Source: Pseudomonadota bacterium
GTDB taxonomy: Bacteria; Pseudomonadota; Gammaproteobacteria; Enterobacterales; Enterobacteriaceae
Assembly: GCA_023454395.1 (NCBI GenBank)
Contig: JAEYFY010000435.1
Span: forward strand, 1-37,668
Direction: 5' to 3'
Length of the DNA stretch: 37,668 nucleotides
The notes under the pieces were generated by a model. The model was not told the origin of the DNA and did no database searches. It saw only the letters and a list, made by a program, of their open reading frames with translations. A program made the position numbers and the translations under genes. Numbering within the stretch: the stretch's first letter is position 1; each line of letters begins with the position of its first letter. This document shows positions 9,442-18,218 of the stretch, in pieces.

Positions 9442-9828
9442 AGAGATTTCGTCTGCTTTCTTATTTTTTCTCTACTACCCTCTTTTTATCATTCGCTTAT
9501 TTATAACTTTAAGCTCTCTTATTTATTCTATTAAATAAACAAAAATTAATTTAATTTATTGCTGTTTTAATCATTATTACTTTTTTATTTTATAAATAGA
9601 AACACTTACAATACTTAAATCTAATTGTTTAAAAACAACCGAGTAAATTACATAAAGTTAATAATAAATCAACAGGTTAACCATCATCTACTAAGATGGT
9701 ATCTTTTATATCATTTTTATTCTTTATCTTTAACTTTTAATATTTAAGAAAAATTAATTAAAAATCAAAGTGTTATAAAACCAACCAATACATTTAATAA
9801 ATTTATAAATAAGAACAATAAATAAGCA

Positions 9829-9855
9829 TAAAGAATATTTATAAAATGCCGATAC
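9829..9855 (+). promoter_or_regulatory. Sigma-28 (FliA) promoter of the chemotaxis receptor gene
   Basis: TAAAGAAT, 11 bases, then GCCGATAC. This fits the flagellar sigma-28 consensus TAAA(GTTT)-N11-GCCGATAA very closely. It lies about 180 bases before the receptor start, in an otherwise featureless 600-base AT-rich gap, and implies late-flagellar-class expression. Confidence 0.8.
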
Positions 9856-10036
9856 TATTTTTTAGTATTTGAAAAAATCAAAAGGATATATGGCATTAAA
9901 TCAAAGAGTGACCTGAAAACATATTTTCACTTGTTTTTTGAATTCTTTGTCTATACCAGTTACAGGAAGTAAAAATAGAACTTTAAAATCAATAAATTAC
10001 ACAGTTATATTTTTATGAAAAAGGAAATAACATTAC

Positions 10037-11635
10037 ATGTTTAATAACTTCAAACAACGTTATTTGCCAAACGTCTCTTTTAATATGTCGAGTTTAAAAA
10101 CAACCACTTTAGTTTGGCTTATTACAGGCTCTTTAATCTTACTTCTTGGGCTAGCCTGTGTTTTATTTCTCTCTTCAGTTAATGATTACAAGAGAAACTT
10201 GAACACACTAAACAATATCTATCATGAACAATCGCTCCTAAATAATACTTGGGAAAATCTACTACAAACACGTAATACCTTAAATAGAGCCAGCTCTCGC
10301 CACCTATTAATCATTAATAAAATGGCCACCGCCAATACTGACATCTCTTCGCTATTGCAACAAACTAAAGAAAAACTTCAACACGTTGAAAATGGATGGA
10401 AAAGTTTCAAGAGTTTTCCTCATAATGTTGAAGATCAAAGTTATATACAACAATTAGAGCAGAAATATACTGAGCTTAATGCAGCACTTATTGAATTTTT
10501 AGCCTTTCTAGAACAAGGCAAAACATATGAGTATTTAAATCAACCAACACAAACCTATCAAGACAATTTTGAGCAAGCCTATACTAACTATCATCAACAG
10601 CTAGAAAACTATTACACAGCCTCATTGGGGGAAGGCGAATTACTGTACGATAAAATTATTTATAGCTTAATCGCCATTTCAATATTAATTGTTATTTTTT
10701 CTTTCTTAGTTCAAGTTGTACTACGAAAAAACTTTATTTCACCTTTAAACGCTATCATGAAAAATATCGAAGATATTAGTAATGGAGAATTAGCGACCGA
10801 TGTGACCACAAAGGGTCTATTTGAAATAAACATCCTCACTGCCAATATTCAAAAAATGCGAGATCAGATAAAACAAATCGTCAATAACATCAATCACAGC
10901 TCTGGCCTTATTAATTCTGAATTAAATGATATTGCTGTTATGAACAATAATCTTGCTATTCGTGTTGAACAACAATCAGCTGCCGTACTCGAAACCTCAG
11001 CAGGAATACGGCAATTAAGCGTTACATCAAAACAACATGCAGAAAATACACAAGCATCCTGTGAGCTAGTAACAAAAACAGATACGATGATCCATCAAAG
11101 CAATGAAATGCTCGCTAACGTTGTTGAAAATATGCATGAAGTTGTCACGTTCTCTGAACAAATAAACGATATTACCTCTACTATCGATAATATTGCTTTC
11201 CAAACAAATCTATTGGCTTTAAATGCCGCCGTAGAAGCAGCAAGAGTAGGTGAACACGGAAAAGGTTTTGCGGTTGTCGCTAAAGAAGTAAGAGAATTAT
11301 CCATTAGCTGTAATTTGGCATCAAAAGAAATAAAAGTACTTGTCGCCAATTCAAGTAAAAAAATAAATCAGTGTTTTCAATTAGCTGCGGACGCAAACGA
11401 TAATATGGTAGATATTTCTAAGCATACTGAAAATATTAATGAAATGATCCACGATATTTCTATTTCTACAAATGAACAAAGTAATGGTATTGCCCAAATT
11501 GAAGATGCAATAAATCAATTAGATCAAACAACACAAGCTAACTCAACAATGACACGAGAATTAGTTAGTTCATTAGATTCATTACAAACACAATCAGATA
11601 GACTAAAACAAGAATTAACTGTTTTTCACCAGTAA
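10037..11635 (+). CDS. Methyl-accepting chemotaxis protein
   Basis: 532 aa. TM1 is at about 24-46, followed by a helical periplasmic sensor of Tar/Tsr type (about 47-205), TM2 at about 207-230, and a HAMP region (about 231-285). The cytoplasmic coiled coil carries the signalling hairpin [39 protein letters not shown], where CheA and CheW bind. The C-terminus (ELTVFHQ) lacks the NWETF-type pentapeptide that tethers CheR/CheB, so adaptation would need help from other receptors. The ligand cannot be told from the sequence. AAGGAAA lies about 11 bases before the start, and the gene is driven by the sigma-28 site upstream. Confidence 0.95.
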   Translation: MFNNFKQRYLPNVSFNMSSLKTTTLVWLITGSLILLLGLACVLFLSSVNDYKRNLNTLNNIYHEQSLLNNTWENLLQTRNTLNRASSRHLLIINKMATANTDISSLLQQTKEKLQHVENGWKSFKSFPHNVEDQSYIQQLEQKYTELNAALIEFLAFLEQGKTYEYLNQPTQTYQDNFEQAYTNYHQQLENYYTASLGEGELLYDKIIYSLIAISILIVIFSFLVQVVLRKNFISPLNAIMKNIEDISNGELATDVTTKGLFEINILTANIQKMRDQIKQIVNNINHSSGLINSELNDIAVMNNNLAIRVEQQSAAVLETSAGIRQLSVTSKQHAENTQASCELVTKTDTMIHQSNEMLANVVENMHEVVTFSEQINDITSTIDNIAFQTNLLALNAAVEAARVGEHGKGFAVVAKEVRELSISCNLASKEIKVLVANSSKKINQCFQLAADANDNMVDISKHTENINEMIHDISISTNEQSNGIAQIEDAINQLDQTTQANSTMTRELVSSLDSLQTQSDRLKQELTVFHQ

Positions 11636-11658
11636 GTGTTAAGTCTATCCACAGCATA

Positions 11659-11686
11659 AAAGCTATCTTAATCTTAGGATAGCTTT
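11659..11686. terminator. Hairpin between the receptor gene and ycdX
   Basis: Nine-bp stem AAAGCTATC / GATAGCTTT with a 10-nt loop, between convergent genes. It could serve either direction but T-runs are short. Confidence 0.65.
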
Positions 11687-11709
11687 CTGCTTACTGATTT
11701 AACCCAATA

Positions 11710-12447
11710 TTAAAAATGACTAAATTCAGGGATCTCTTTTTTACCGTGTGATTTTAGAAAATCTAACACCCTTCTTGGGGTTACATTTAATATACGCTCT
11801 TGTGGAAAATCTATTTGGGCTAATACGTCTAATACTCGATCAAAATTTCCTAGTGAAGAAGCAATGTGTGAGTCAGAGCCTAATGCTATTAATCCGCCTG
11901 CATCACGTACTGCTTTCGCTATTTCTATACAATTTTTCTCACTCCCTACTCTAGAATGAATAAATGATGAGTTATTCATTTCTAAAGCAACGTTGTAAGA
12001 GGCTGCTGCTTTTGCAACTTCAGCAATATCTATTGGATATTTCGGATTACCTGGGTGTGTAATCATTTGAACACAGCCACTAGCGATTGTTGCAATTAAC
12101 GCTTTTGTATTATCAACAAGACCTAATGAACTCATGACTGGATCATGAAAACCAGCAAGCACAATATCTAATTTCTTGCTCATTTTCTCACTACAATCCG
12201 TTTCACCTTTAATATTTTTAATATTCGCTTCTATACCATAAAGAATACCAACACCATCAATAATACGAGGGATCACCGGTAAGTTAGAAAAATGCCATTC
12301 ATGAGGTGCATCATCCATATCTGGACCATGATCAGTAATTGCAAATAATTGAATTCCCTGCTTTTTAGCTTGTTGGAAATATTCACTAACTGTACTGTAA
12401 GCATGTGTACTAGCAATAGTATGAGCATGTAAATCAACGGGATACAT
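11710..12447 (-). CDS. ycdX: PHP-domain phosphatase YcdX
   Basis: 245 aa from ATG 12447, where AAAGGAG sits upstream and the protein opens [10 protein letters not shown] like E. coli YcdX. The trinuclear zinc site of this PHP fold is visible: H7 and H9 (LHAHT), H15, H40 (TDHGPDM), E73 (IEANIK), H101 (AGFHDP), H131 ([11 protein letters not shown]), and D/H in GSDSH near the C-terminus. YcdX of E. coli is a cytosolic phosphatase linked to swarming, which is notable in a swarming genus, but the natural substrate is not settled. It is convergent with the chemotaxis receptor gene. Confidence 0.93.
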   Translation of the reverse strand: MYPVDLHAHTIASTHAYSTVSEYFQQAKKQGIQLFAITDHGPDMDDAPHEWHFSNLPVIPRIIDGVGILYGIEANIKNIKGETDCSEKMSKKLDIVLAGFHDPVMSSLGLVDNTKALIATIASGCVQMITHPGNPKYPIDIAEVAKAAASYNVALEMNNSSFIHSRVGSEKNCIEIAKAVRDAGGLIALGSDSHIASSLGNFDRVLDVLAQIDFPQERILNVTPRRVLDFLKSHGKKEIPEFSHF

Positions 12448-12774
12448 AAATAACTCCTTTCTAAAACACCTTATAAACATTGATAAGATGGTTTTTCTTA
12501 ACTATAAAAACTAGCGAAAATTAATAATCAATTTCAGTAAAAACACCTAATAACCAACAAGCAATGTATTATCTACTTCACTTTTTCTCACATTAGCAAG
12601 AAATGAAGATAAATTTTAATAAATATGCTTTAATCTTTAACATACTATTTAATATCAAATAGATAAATAGAGTTTTACTTTAGTACTGTACACAAGAATT
12701 TTGAAAACACATTATCACATTATATTGTGCAATTTCATGTTAAACCTAGTTTTCAACTTTATAAAAGGCTATTT
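12448..12774. other. Divergent promoter region between ycdX and the hicB-like gene
   Basis: About 327 bases. No HicA-type ORF (about 60 codons) with a ribosome site is present in this interval, where a HicA toxin would normally be. No strong inverted repeat is seen. Confidence 0.5.
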
Positions 12775-13215
12775 ATGTTCAACTATCCAGCAGTCGCTCA
12801 TTTTGATGAAGAAAGTGAAACTTACGAAATTACCTACCGTGATTTTGATAATATACACGCTGTTGCTTATACAGAAGATGATATTGAACTAGAAGCCTCT
12901 GATATTTTACATGTAGGTCTTGAGGAATTTATTGCGAGCAAATTGCCTATTCCAGCACCATCCAAAGCTCAAGCTGGCGATTTTATTGTCTACTTACCTC
13001 TTATTAGCTGTTTAAAGATTGCATTACACAATGCGATGCTAGAAACAAAGACAAAAAAATCTGATCTTGCAAGAAAGATGAATTTAACGAGTGCGCAAAT
13101 AGAGCGTTTACTTGAAATTAATCAAACCTCAAAAGTAGATAGTCTAGAGCAAGCACTTTATTTATTAGGCTATGCTATTTCTGTCAGCGTTAATAAAGAT
13201 ATTAACCAACAATAA
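12775..13215 (+). CDS. HicB-family antitoxin-like protein, unpaired
   Basis: 146 aa from ATG 12775 (AAAGG upstream). The N-terminal half (FNYPAVAHFDEESETYEITYRDFDNIHAVAYTEDDIELEASDILHVGLEEFI) is the partial RNase H fold of HicB. The C-terminal half (LHNAMLETKTKKSDLARKMNLTSAQIERLLE) is a helix-turn-helix of XRE type. HicB normally neutralises the mRNA interferase HicA and represses the hicAB operon. No hicA is on either side, so this copy may act only as a DNA-binding regulator. It shares a bidirectional terminator with the convergent lipase gene. Confidence 0.85.
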   Translation: MFNYPAVAHFDEESETYEITYRDFDNIHAVAYTEDDIELEASDILHVGLEEFIASKLPIPAPSKAQAGDFIVYLPLISCLKIALHNAMLETKTKKSDLARKMNLTSAQIERLLEINQTSKVDSLEQALYLLGYAISVSVNKDINQQ

Positions 13216-13225
13216 TTAAAAACAA

Positions 13226-13254
13226 AAATGGCTCTAAATTGATTAGAGCCATTT
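13226..13254. terminator. Bidirectional terminator between hicB-like gene and lipase
   Basis: Perfect 12-bp stem AAATGGCTCTAA / TTAGAGCCATTT, loop 5 nt, between convergent genes. Confidence 0.88.
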
Positions 13255-13289
13255 GTACTAGATTATTTCACAACAAGTGTGCAAGATAA

Positions 13290-14153
13290 TTAAAGCTTTT
13301 TACTTGCTAAGAAATTCGCATGGTTTGTATAAATAGCAACGATATCTTCACCTCGCCCTACTAACCCTGCAACCTGATTGACCATATCCAGATGATCTTG
13401 CGCATAATTATCTTTAATCAGTTTACCTAACCGCATACTTGTGCGACCTACCAAGCCATCATTTTCACGTTCAGCAAAGAATGCACTTAATACACGCATT
13501 GAAGCATGAGTAGGATCGAGTAAATTGCCTTTTTCACCCGCAATCAAACCTTGGATATAGCTACCAAATGAATAGTAGTGAACACCATTTACGATTTCTT
13601 TACCTTCACCACCACGAACAGCAGGTAGCCCTTGTGGGTACTTTTTATTAAATTCAGTTACATTTTCAGTTGTTAACGCTTCTAATGCTGCGACAGCATC
13701 TTGTGAATTGCCGCGATTGCCTGAAAATGTAGAAATAATAGTACCAATAGCTTTCATTACGGCATCAGCAATATATTCTGGCACACTATCCTTGCGCATA
13801 ATACGTCGTACTAAATCAGCAATCTCTGAACCATGGTTTACACCATTAACAGAGGTAACAGAAGCAATTTTCTTCGCATGTTTTGCTGCAACATAACGGC
13901 AAGCTAATGGACCTTGGCTATGACCGATTAAATTTACTTTTTTTGCTTTCGTTTCTTTGAGAACTTTTTGCACAAATTCCCAAAGTTGTTCACCACGAAC
14001 TTCGTTAGAGTTAAATGCAGAAAGAGATGCGGTGAAAACTTTATGACCATCCTTTTCTAAAGCATCCGCGATACCATAAAAATAAGGATAACCGACGATA
14101 TCATCAAAACCAGATAAACCGTGAACTAAAACAATTGGGTATATTGTTGACAT
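13290..14153 (-). CDS. lipA: Secreted-type triacylglycerol lipase LipA (Proteus family I.1)
   Basis: 287 aa from ATG 14153 (AAGGAG eight bases upstream; an in-frame GTG at 14162 is too close to that site). This is the exact length of the P. mirabilis lipase. The oxyanion region VLVHGLSGF, the nucleophile elbow GHSQG (S79), D232 (ENDGLVG) and H254 (QDHLDM) give the Ser-Asp-His triad. Like other Proteus lipases it has no signal peptide and no neighbouring foldase gene, in contrast to Pseudomonas lipases. On its strand the preceding gene is an orphan antiterminator Q, 229 bases upstream, with inverted repeats in the gap. Confidence 0.95.
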   Translation of the reverse strand: MSTIYPIVLVHGLSGFDDIVGYPYFYGIADALEKDGHKVFTASLSAFNSNEVRGEQLWEFVQKVLKETKAKKVNLIGHSQGPLACRYVAAKHAKKIASVTSVNGVNHGSEIADLVRRIMRKDSVPEYIADAVMKAIGTIISTFSGNRGNSQDAVAALEALTTENVTEFNKKYPQGLPAVRGGEGKEIVNGVHYYSFGSYIQGLIAGEKGNLLDPTHASMRVLSAFFAERENDGLVGRTSMRLGKLIKDNYAQDHLDMVNQVAGLVGRGEDIVAIYTNHANFLASKKL

Positions 14154-14247
14154 ATTTTCCACTCCTTGGGTTTAAATTTATTTAATTTGCTAAACATCAT
14201 ATTAGCAATACTTAAAACAATATTTAGAATACAAAATTTAAAATACC

Positions 14248-14289
14248 ATCTTTGATGTGCAAAGATCATAGTAAAGATTGTATCTTTAC
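14248..14289. promoter_or_regulatory. Two inverted repeats with shared AAAGAT half-sites upstream of lipase
   Basis: ATCTTTG-N5-CAAAGAT (14248-14266) is followed by GTAAAGAT-TGT-ATCTTTAC (14271-14289). Both are perfect and share the half-site AAAGAT/ATCTTT, giving four half-sites in 42 bases, 95-136 bases before the lipase start. They look like a regulator binding site. No protein is identified. Confidence 0.55.
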
Positions 14290-14327
14290 ACTTTAATTGT
14301 TCTAAGTTTTATTAGCTTAATCTCTAT

Positions 14328-14341
14328 TTTACGATCGTAAA
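14328..14341. promoter_or_regulatory. Perfect 14-bp palindrome between Q-like gene and lipase
   Basis: TTTACGATCGTAAA is a perfect dyad with no loop, so it is better suited to a dimeric DNA-binding protein than to an RNA hairpin. It lies 42 bases after the antiterminator stop. Confidence 0.5.
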
Positions 14342-14382
14342 GAATTATTTTAATCAATTTAAACTAATTTAAATTTATAGTC

Positions 14383-14727
14383 TTAATTAGAACCTGAGAA
14401 AATCAGCATACCTTCAATCATACCTTCTGCTTTTTTCAGTTTTTTTCCAATATATGTATCCGAACATTGATCATATTTTGCAAGCTGAATAAATGTTTTA
14501 CCAAAAACATAATAATTAATAAGTAACTGATAATCCTCTTTATTATGCACCATCAATCTTTTCATTAAGTCATTGATAATATTAGCATCATGATGAGTAC
14601 ATTTTTTTCTTAACTTTATCCGTTCTGGAATAAATTCTTTTTTATTTTTATTAAAAAGGTTGATAGCATTTTGATCATTGGCGACCCATGCTCCCCATTC
14701 TTCTAAAATTTTTGAAATATTTTCCAT
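14383..14727 (-). CDS. Orphan phage-type antitermination protein Q
   Basis: 114 aa from ATG 14727 (AAGGAT upstream). The block ILEEWGAWVANDQNA, the middle segment NDLMKRLMVHNKEDYQLLINYYVFGKTFIQLAKYDQCSDTYIGKKLKKAEGMIEGML and the overall length match the Q family typified by lambdoid phages other than lambda (antiterminator Q, Pfam 06530 by recollection), including the helix-turn-helix near the end. These proteins load on RNA polymerase at a phage late promoter and suppress terminators. No phage gene lies next to it. The next gene on its strand is the lipase. Confidence 0.82.
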   Translation of the reverse strand: MENISKILEEWGAWVANDQNAINLFNKNKKEFIPERIKLRKKCTHHDANIINDLMKRLMVHNKEDYQLLINYYVFGKTFIQLAKYDQCSDTYIGKKLKKAEGMIEGMLIFSGSN

Positions 14728-14999
14728 ATTAATATCCTTATTTGTCCATAGCGTATGATCGCATCCTACAATCATTTAATGATAATTTATTAATACTTAA
14801 TGAATGTTGATATCAATATAGTGTACAACGTGTAATTTACAACTCAGATTTATAAAGATATTAAATTTTAAACTTAATTTATTGATAGAAATGAAAAATA
14901 AAGAAGAGAAAAATAGCCACTTTATTTAAAAATTAAATATTTTTTAAATTATAAAAAATATTTTCTCTTAAAATGGCTATAAATATAAAAGAGTAGCAA
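14728..14999. other. AT-rich gap between map-like gene and Q-like gene
   Basis: Holds the Q-like gene promoter on the minus strand. A TAGCCA (about 14914) and a TGGCTA (about 14973) flank about 50 bases of nearly pure A/T. This could fold as a long hairpin but lacks a T-run, so I do not call a terminator. Confidence 0.4.
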
Positions 15000-15776
15000 T
15001 TATGGTAATACTTCTTCTGGACGTAAAGTGAGTACTTCATATCCTATTGCTGTTACTAAAATAGTATGTTCTGATTGAGCGGATAACTTTTTATCTCTTG
15101 TCACAACCGTCCAACCATCTTTTTTGGTTTTTATTTTAGCACCGCCTTGATTTATCATTGGCTCTATCGTAAAAGTCATGCCTTCTTTTAATTCAACGCC
15201 CTGTCCTTTAATACCATAATGTAGTACCTGTGGTGCTTCATGCATTTCTCTTCCTATTCCATGCCCACAGTATTCTCTCACAACACTATATCCATGACTT
15301 TGTGCAAAGCTTTGAATAGCATGACCAATATCGCCTAATGTCGCACCCGGTTTTACTTCTTTAATACCTTCCCACATTGCTTGATACGTTGTTTTTGCTA
15401 ATTTACGCGCAATAGGAGATGCCTCTGGCATAATATACATTTTACTAGAGTCAGCAATAAACCCATTTTTTTCTAGTGTAATGTCAACATTAATAATATC
15501 TTTGCTTTTAAGGCGTTCATCTGCTTTTGGCACGCCATGACAAACAACTTCATTGATAGATGTATTTAGCACATACTCATAACCATATTGGCCTTTGCTT
15601 GCTGGTCTTGATTGAAGTTCATTGACAATAAAATCATCAACTTTATCGTTAATTTCTAGCGTAGAAACACCTGGTACAATAAAATCATCAAGCATTGTAA
15701 AAACTTTCGCCAATAAACGCCCTGACTCACGCATTAATTCAATTTCATCGGCCGTTTTAATCGTTATTTTATCCAC
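15000..15776 (-). CDS. Type I methionine aminopeptidase, second copy
   Basis: 258 aa, GTG start at 15776 with AGAGGA upstream. The pita-bread fold ligands are present: VVCHGVP (His79 region), NVDITLEKNGFIADSSKM (two Asp), EYCGHGIGREMHE (His), FTIEPM (Glu) and SEHTILV (Glu). It removes the initiator methionine from proteins. The housekeeping map in enterobacteria lies next to rpsB and tsf, so this is an additional copy. It starts 12 bases after a ParD-like gene on the same strand, a pairing that suggests a functional two-gene unit. Confidence 0.93.
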   Translation of the reverse strand: MDKITIKTADEIELMRESGRLLAKVFTMLDDFIVPGVSTLEINDKVDDFIVNELQSRPASKGQYGYEYVLNTSINEVVCHGVPKADERLKSKDIINVDITLEKNGFIADSSKMYIMPEASPIARKLAKTTYQAMWEGIKEVKPGATLGDIGHAIQSFAQSHGYSVVREYCGHGIGREMHEAPQVLHYGIKGQGVELKEGMTFTIEPMINQGGAKIKTKKDGWTVVTRDKKLSAQSEHTILVTAIGYEVLTLRPEEVLP

Positions 15777-15788
15777 TATTCTTTCCTC

Positions 15789-15986
15789 TTATTCTACTTC
15801 TTGCTTAATGGCTTCTTTTTCCAGCATTTCATTAATAATCATTGGAAACGTTTTATCTGGGTTTAATTCTGCTTGAATGCCGATTTTTATCCAAAACTCT
15901 GCCTGAGCATTAACAGAGCGTGACATCACATTACTTGCTTTTCGCAAATACTCATGTAATTCATCAGAAATTTTTACAATACCCAC
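15789..15986 (-). CDS. ParD-like protein
   Basis: 65 aa from the GTG at 15986. I chose it because AAGGA lies five bases upstream and the protein then opens (M)GIVKISDELHEYLRKASNVMSRSVNAQAEFWIKIG, the usual start of this family; an in-frame ATG at 16019 lacks a ribosome site. ParD-like proteins (Pfam 11903 by recollection) resemble ribbon-helix-helix antitoxins but have no ParE here. Instead the following gene is a methionine aminopeptidase. The protein may bind DNA and autoregulate the pair. Confidence 0.85.
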   Translation of the reverse strand: MGIVKISDELHEYLRKASNVMSRSVNAQAEFWIKIGIQAELNPDKTFPMIINEMLEKEAIKQEVE

Positions 15987-16348
15987 GCCAATCCTTATAT
16001 ACAGATTATAATAAAACATATACGTTCTATAATAGAATCAAACGTTTCTTCTTTCAATTGCTATTCGATAGTGCTATAGGCATAAAATGCCTAAATAAGA
16101 AAATAAGGAGAAATAAGAGTAAATTAAACTCACAATAAGAAGGTGATATTTTTACTTTTCACATACTTCATTACCTCCATCCATAAACTTATAATATTTG
16201 GCTTCAAACTATCCTAAATTACGGCTATTTACCTTTGAATACGACTATCCTAAGAATTAGCTGAGAGACAAATCAAAAAGCAAACGCTAATTTAGTATTA
16301 ATAAAGTTTAGAAATGAGCTTCGTATAAATACTAAGGAAAGCAAGAAT
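15987..16348. other. Divergent intergenic region before the 251-aa lipoprotein
   Basis: About 360 bases containing promoters for the ParD-like/aminopeptidase pair and for the lipoprotein gene. No RNA or repeat recognised. Confidence 0.4.
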
Positions 16349-17104
16349 ATGAATCTATTCAAAAAAATTGGATCACTTTCACTATTAAGTGTTTTTTTAA
16401 TACTAATCTCTGGTTGTACAACAATTGAGAGAAATTATCCCACTAGTTTAAGTGTGACTAATGAGCAAACTGAAAATAAAGCCCTTTCGACAAAATGGGG
16501 AGAAAGTTTATCTTCTGTCACTGAAAGTGTTGAAGCGTATCGATTATCACAAACACCTTCACAAACAACATCTATATTTTATCAAAGTGGAGTGCCTTCC
16601 AATTCTTATTCAAAAGTTGCGCATATTAGCGAAAGCCCAGTGCAACTATCAATCTTAACTGAAAATAGAAATATAATGCCATTATACCACACACAAAATA
16701 ATCAATATTTACTGTATGGAAAACAGAATGATCGCTATATTATTTTCTTACATAACACTAGCCATAAAATAATATATGAAGCCGTTATTACTGTAGATGG
16801 CTTAGATGTCATTAGTGGAACAGCAGGTTCTTATCAAAATAGAGGTTATTTATTAAGACCTGGAGATACTTTATTTGTAGAAGGCTTTAGAAAAAATCAG
16901 CAACAAGTTGCAGCGTTTCGTTTTGGCGCACCAGAGGAAGGATATGTAAATTATAGCGCTCAAGGTGATAAAAAAAATACGGGTGTAATTGGTGTTGCAC
17001 TTTTTGAATCAGAAGAAGGCACACAAAAAACAATGAAAAAATGTACTTATTTGCCTAATCCTTTCCCAAATAGTAGCTATGCACCAGAGCCTTGTATTCC
17101 TTGA
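16349..17104 (+). CDS. Predicted lipoprotein of unknown function
   Basis: 251 aa, AAGGAAA upstream. The N-terminus MNLFKKIGSLSLLSVFLILISGCTT is a lipoprotein signal with lipobox ISGC (Cys23). The residue after Cys is Thr, so Lol-dependent sorting to the outer membrane is expected. The middle is rich in Ser, Thr, Gln and Tyr. The C-terminal half contains repeated short strands (YIIFLHNTSHKIIYEAVITVDGLDVISG, LLRPGDTLFVEGFRKNQQQVAAFRFG) suggestive of a beta-sandwich. I do not recognise the family. It is a single-gene unit with its own terminator. Confidence 0.8.
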   Translation: MNLFKKIGSLSLLSVFLILISGCTTIERNYPTSLSVTNEQTENKALSTKWGESLSSVTESVEAYRLSQTPSQTTSIFYQSGVPSNSYSKVAHISESPVQLSILTENRNIMPLYHTQNNQYLLYGKQNDRYIIFLHNTSHKIIYEAVITVDGLDVISGTAGSYQNRGYLLRPGDTLFVEGFRKNQQQVAAFRFGAPEEGYVNYSAQGDKKNTGVIGVALFESEEGTQKTMKKCTYLPNPFPNSSYAPEPCIP

Positions 17105-17134
17105 TATTTATACATTCAGTTTTTCTTCTAAAAA

Positions 17135-17162
17135 TAGCGTAAATTATTACGCTATTTTTTTG
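17135..17162 (+). terminator. Terminator of the 251-aa lipoprotein gene
   Basis: Stem AAATAGCGTAA / TTACGCTATTT with a 4-nt loop and a T-run. Confidence 0.9.
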
Positions 17163-17337
17163 AACTTCTGGGTAATAAAGCTACTTAAGATTTATATTAG
17201 CATTTAATGCTAGTATACTTTTTTTAGTTCGATTTCTTAACTATATTCAATCTCTAACAACTCTAGTATTAACGCCCCCTACATATTATCCCCAGTCTTT
17301 TTTCCTTTATTAATTATATAAATTTATAGGAGTCATC

Positions 17338-17877
17338 ATGCCTGAAAGATCACATCGTATTATATTAACTGGAGGTCCCGGATCTGGTAAAACAACACTA
17401 ATAAATGAACTTAAAAATAGGGGTTATCCCTGCTCTTTAGAAGCAGGAAGAGCTATTATTCAAGACCAAAATATTATTGAAGGGAATGCATTACCGTGGG
17501 TAGATCCTAACGCTTTCGCACAAGCAATGCTAATTTGGGAGTTACGGTCATGGCATGAAGCAAGCAACAATAAAATGCCTTATTTCTATGATAGGGGTCT
17601 CCCTGATATTGCAGGATATCGACTACTATGTGGTTTAGCTATTCCCAAACACCTTGATAAGGCAATTACCTTATTTCGTTATTCTGCAAATGTATTTATA
17701 GCACCACCATGGGACGAGATTTATACTCAAGACCAAGAAAGAAAACAAACAGAAAAAGAAGCTGAGGAAACTTATTTAGCTATGATAGCAGTTTATAAAA
17801 AATATAATTATAATTTAATAGAACTGCCTAAAATAGGAATAACAGATAGAGTGAATTTTATTATTAATAAAATCTAA
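17338..17877 (+). CDS. AAA_28-type P-loop ATPase
   Basis: 179 aa. Walker A GGPGSGKTT is at residues 11-19, and a Walker-B-like FYDRGLPD follows a hydrophobic strand. EAGRAIIQDQ and NVFIAPPWDEIYTQDQERKQTEKEAEETY are typical of the AAA_28 group of small nucleotide-kinase-like proteins. The fold resembles thymidylate kinase, and the family is widespread but without a settled substrate. AGGAG lies upstream of the start. No neighbouring gene explains its function. Confidence 0.85.
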   Translation: MPERSHRIILTGGPGSGKTTLINELKNRGYPCSLEAGRAIIQDQNIIEGNALPWVDPNAFAQAMLIWELRSWHEASNNKMPYFYDRGLPDIAGYRLLCGLAIPKHLDKAITLFRYSANVFIAPPWDEIYTQDQERKQTEKEAEETYLAMIAVYKKYNYNLIELPKIGITDRVNFIINKI

Positions 17878-17930
17878 AAAAACTATTACCAGCCAGTAGT
17901 AATTACTGGCATAGATAATAGTGTTAAATT

Positions 17931-18176
17931 TTAATAAGAAGCCATGATCCGTAAATCAGGTTTTTCGCCTCGCATAATAGCCCGTTGTTGTTCATGAACA
18001 GCTTCATTAATTGCTTTTTGCTCTCCTGGTGTTCGAGTATTCTTACCACAAACTAATGTAGAACACACTGTGCTACCTATTCTATGGTTTCCTGAATTAC
18101 CCGTACTAAAAGTAACGTTATCAGTAGTACAACCCAGTAATAGAAAAGATAATAATAAGGTGATAGCTATGCGCAT
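17931..18176 (-). CDS. Small predicted lipoprotein
   Basis: 81 aa. Signal MRIAITLLLSFLLLGC with lipobox LLGC (Cys16), then TTDNVTFSTGNSGNHRIGS and two more cysteines (CSTLVC). The C-terminal third is helical and charged (TPGEQKAINEAVHEQQRAIMRGEKPDL). Its family is unknown to me. It is the second of two adjacent lipoprotein genes on this strand, 42 bases after the first, so they may be one operon. A GCCAGTA hairpin (17891-17909) with T's further on lies downstream and may terminate transcription. Confidence 0.75.
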   Translation of the reverse strand: MRIAITLLLSFLLLGCTTDNVTFSTGNSGNHRIGSTVCSTLVCGKNTRTPGEQKAINEAVHEQQRAIMRGEKPDLRIMASY

Positions 18177-18218
18177 AATTTTTCCATATAAGATTAAATT
18201 TAAATTGATATTAAAGTA

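Noticed and set aside
16461..16658. Alternative frame within the 251-aa lipoprotein gene
   Set aside because: No ribosome site and no family resemblance. The lipoprotein frame has a signal, lipobox and terminator.
17891..17909. Hairpin GCCAGTA / TACTGGC as a terminator for the AAA ATPase gene
   Set aside because: No T-run follows on the plus strand. It fits better, weakly, as a terminator for the minus-strand lipoproteins.
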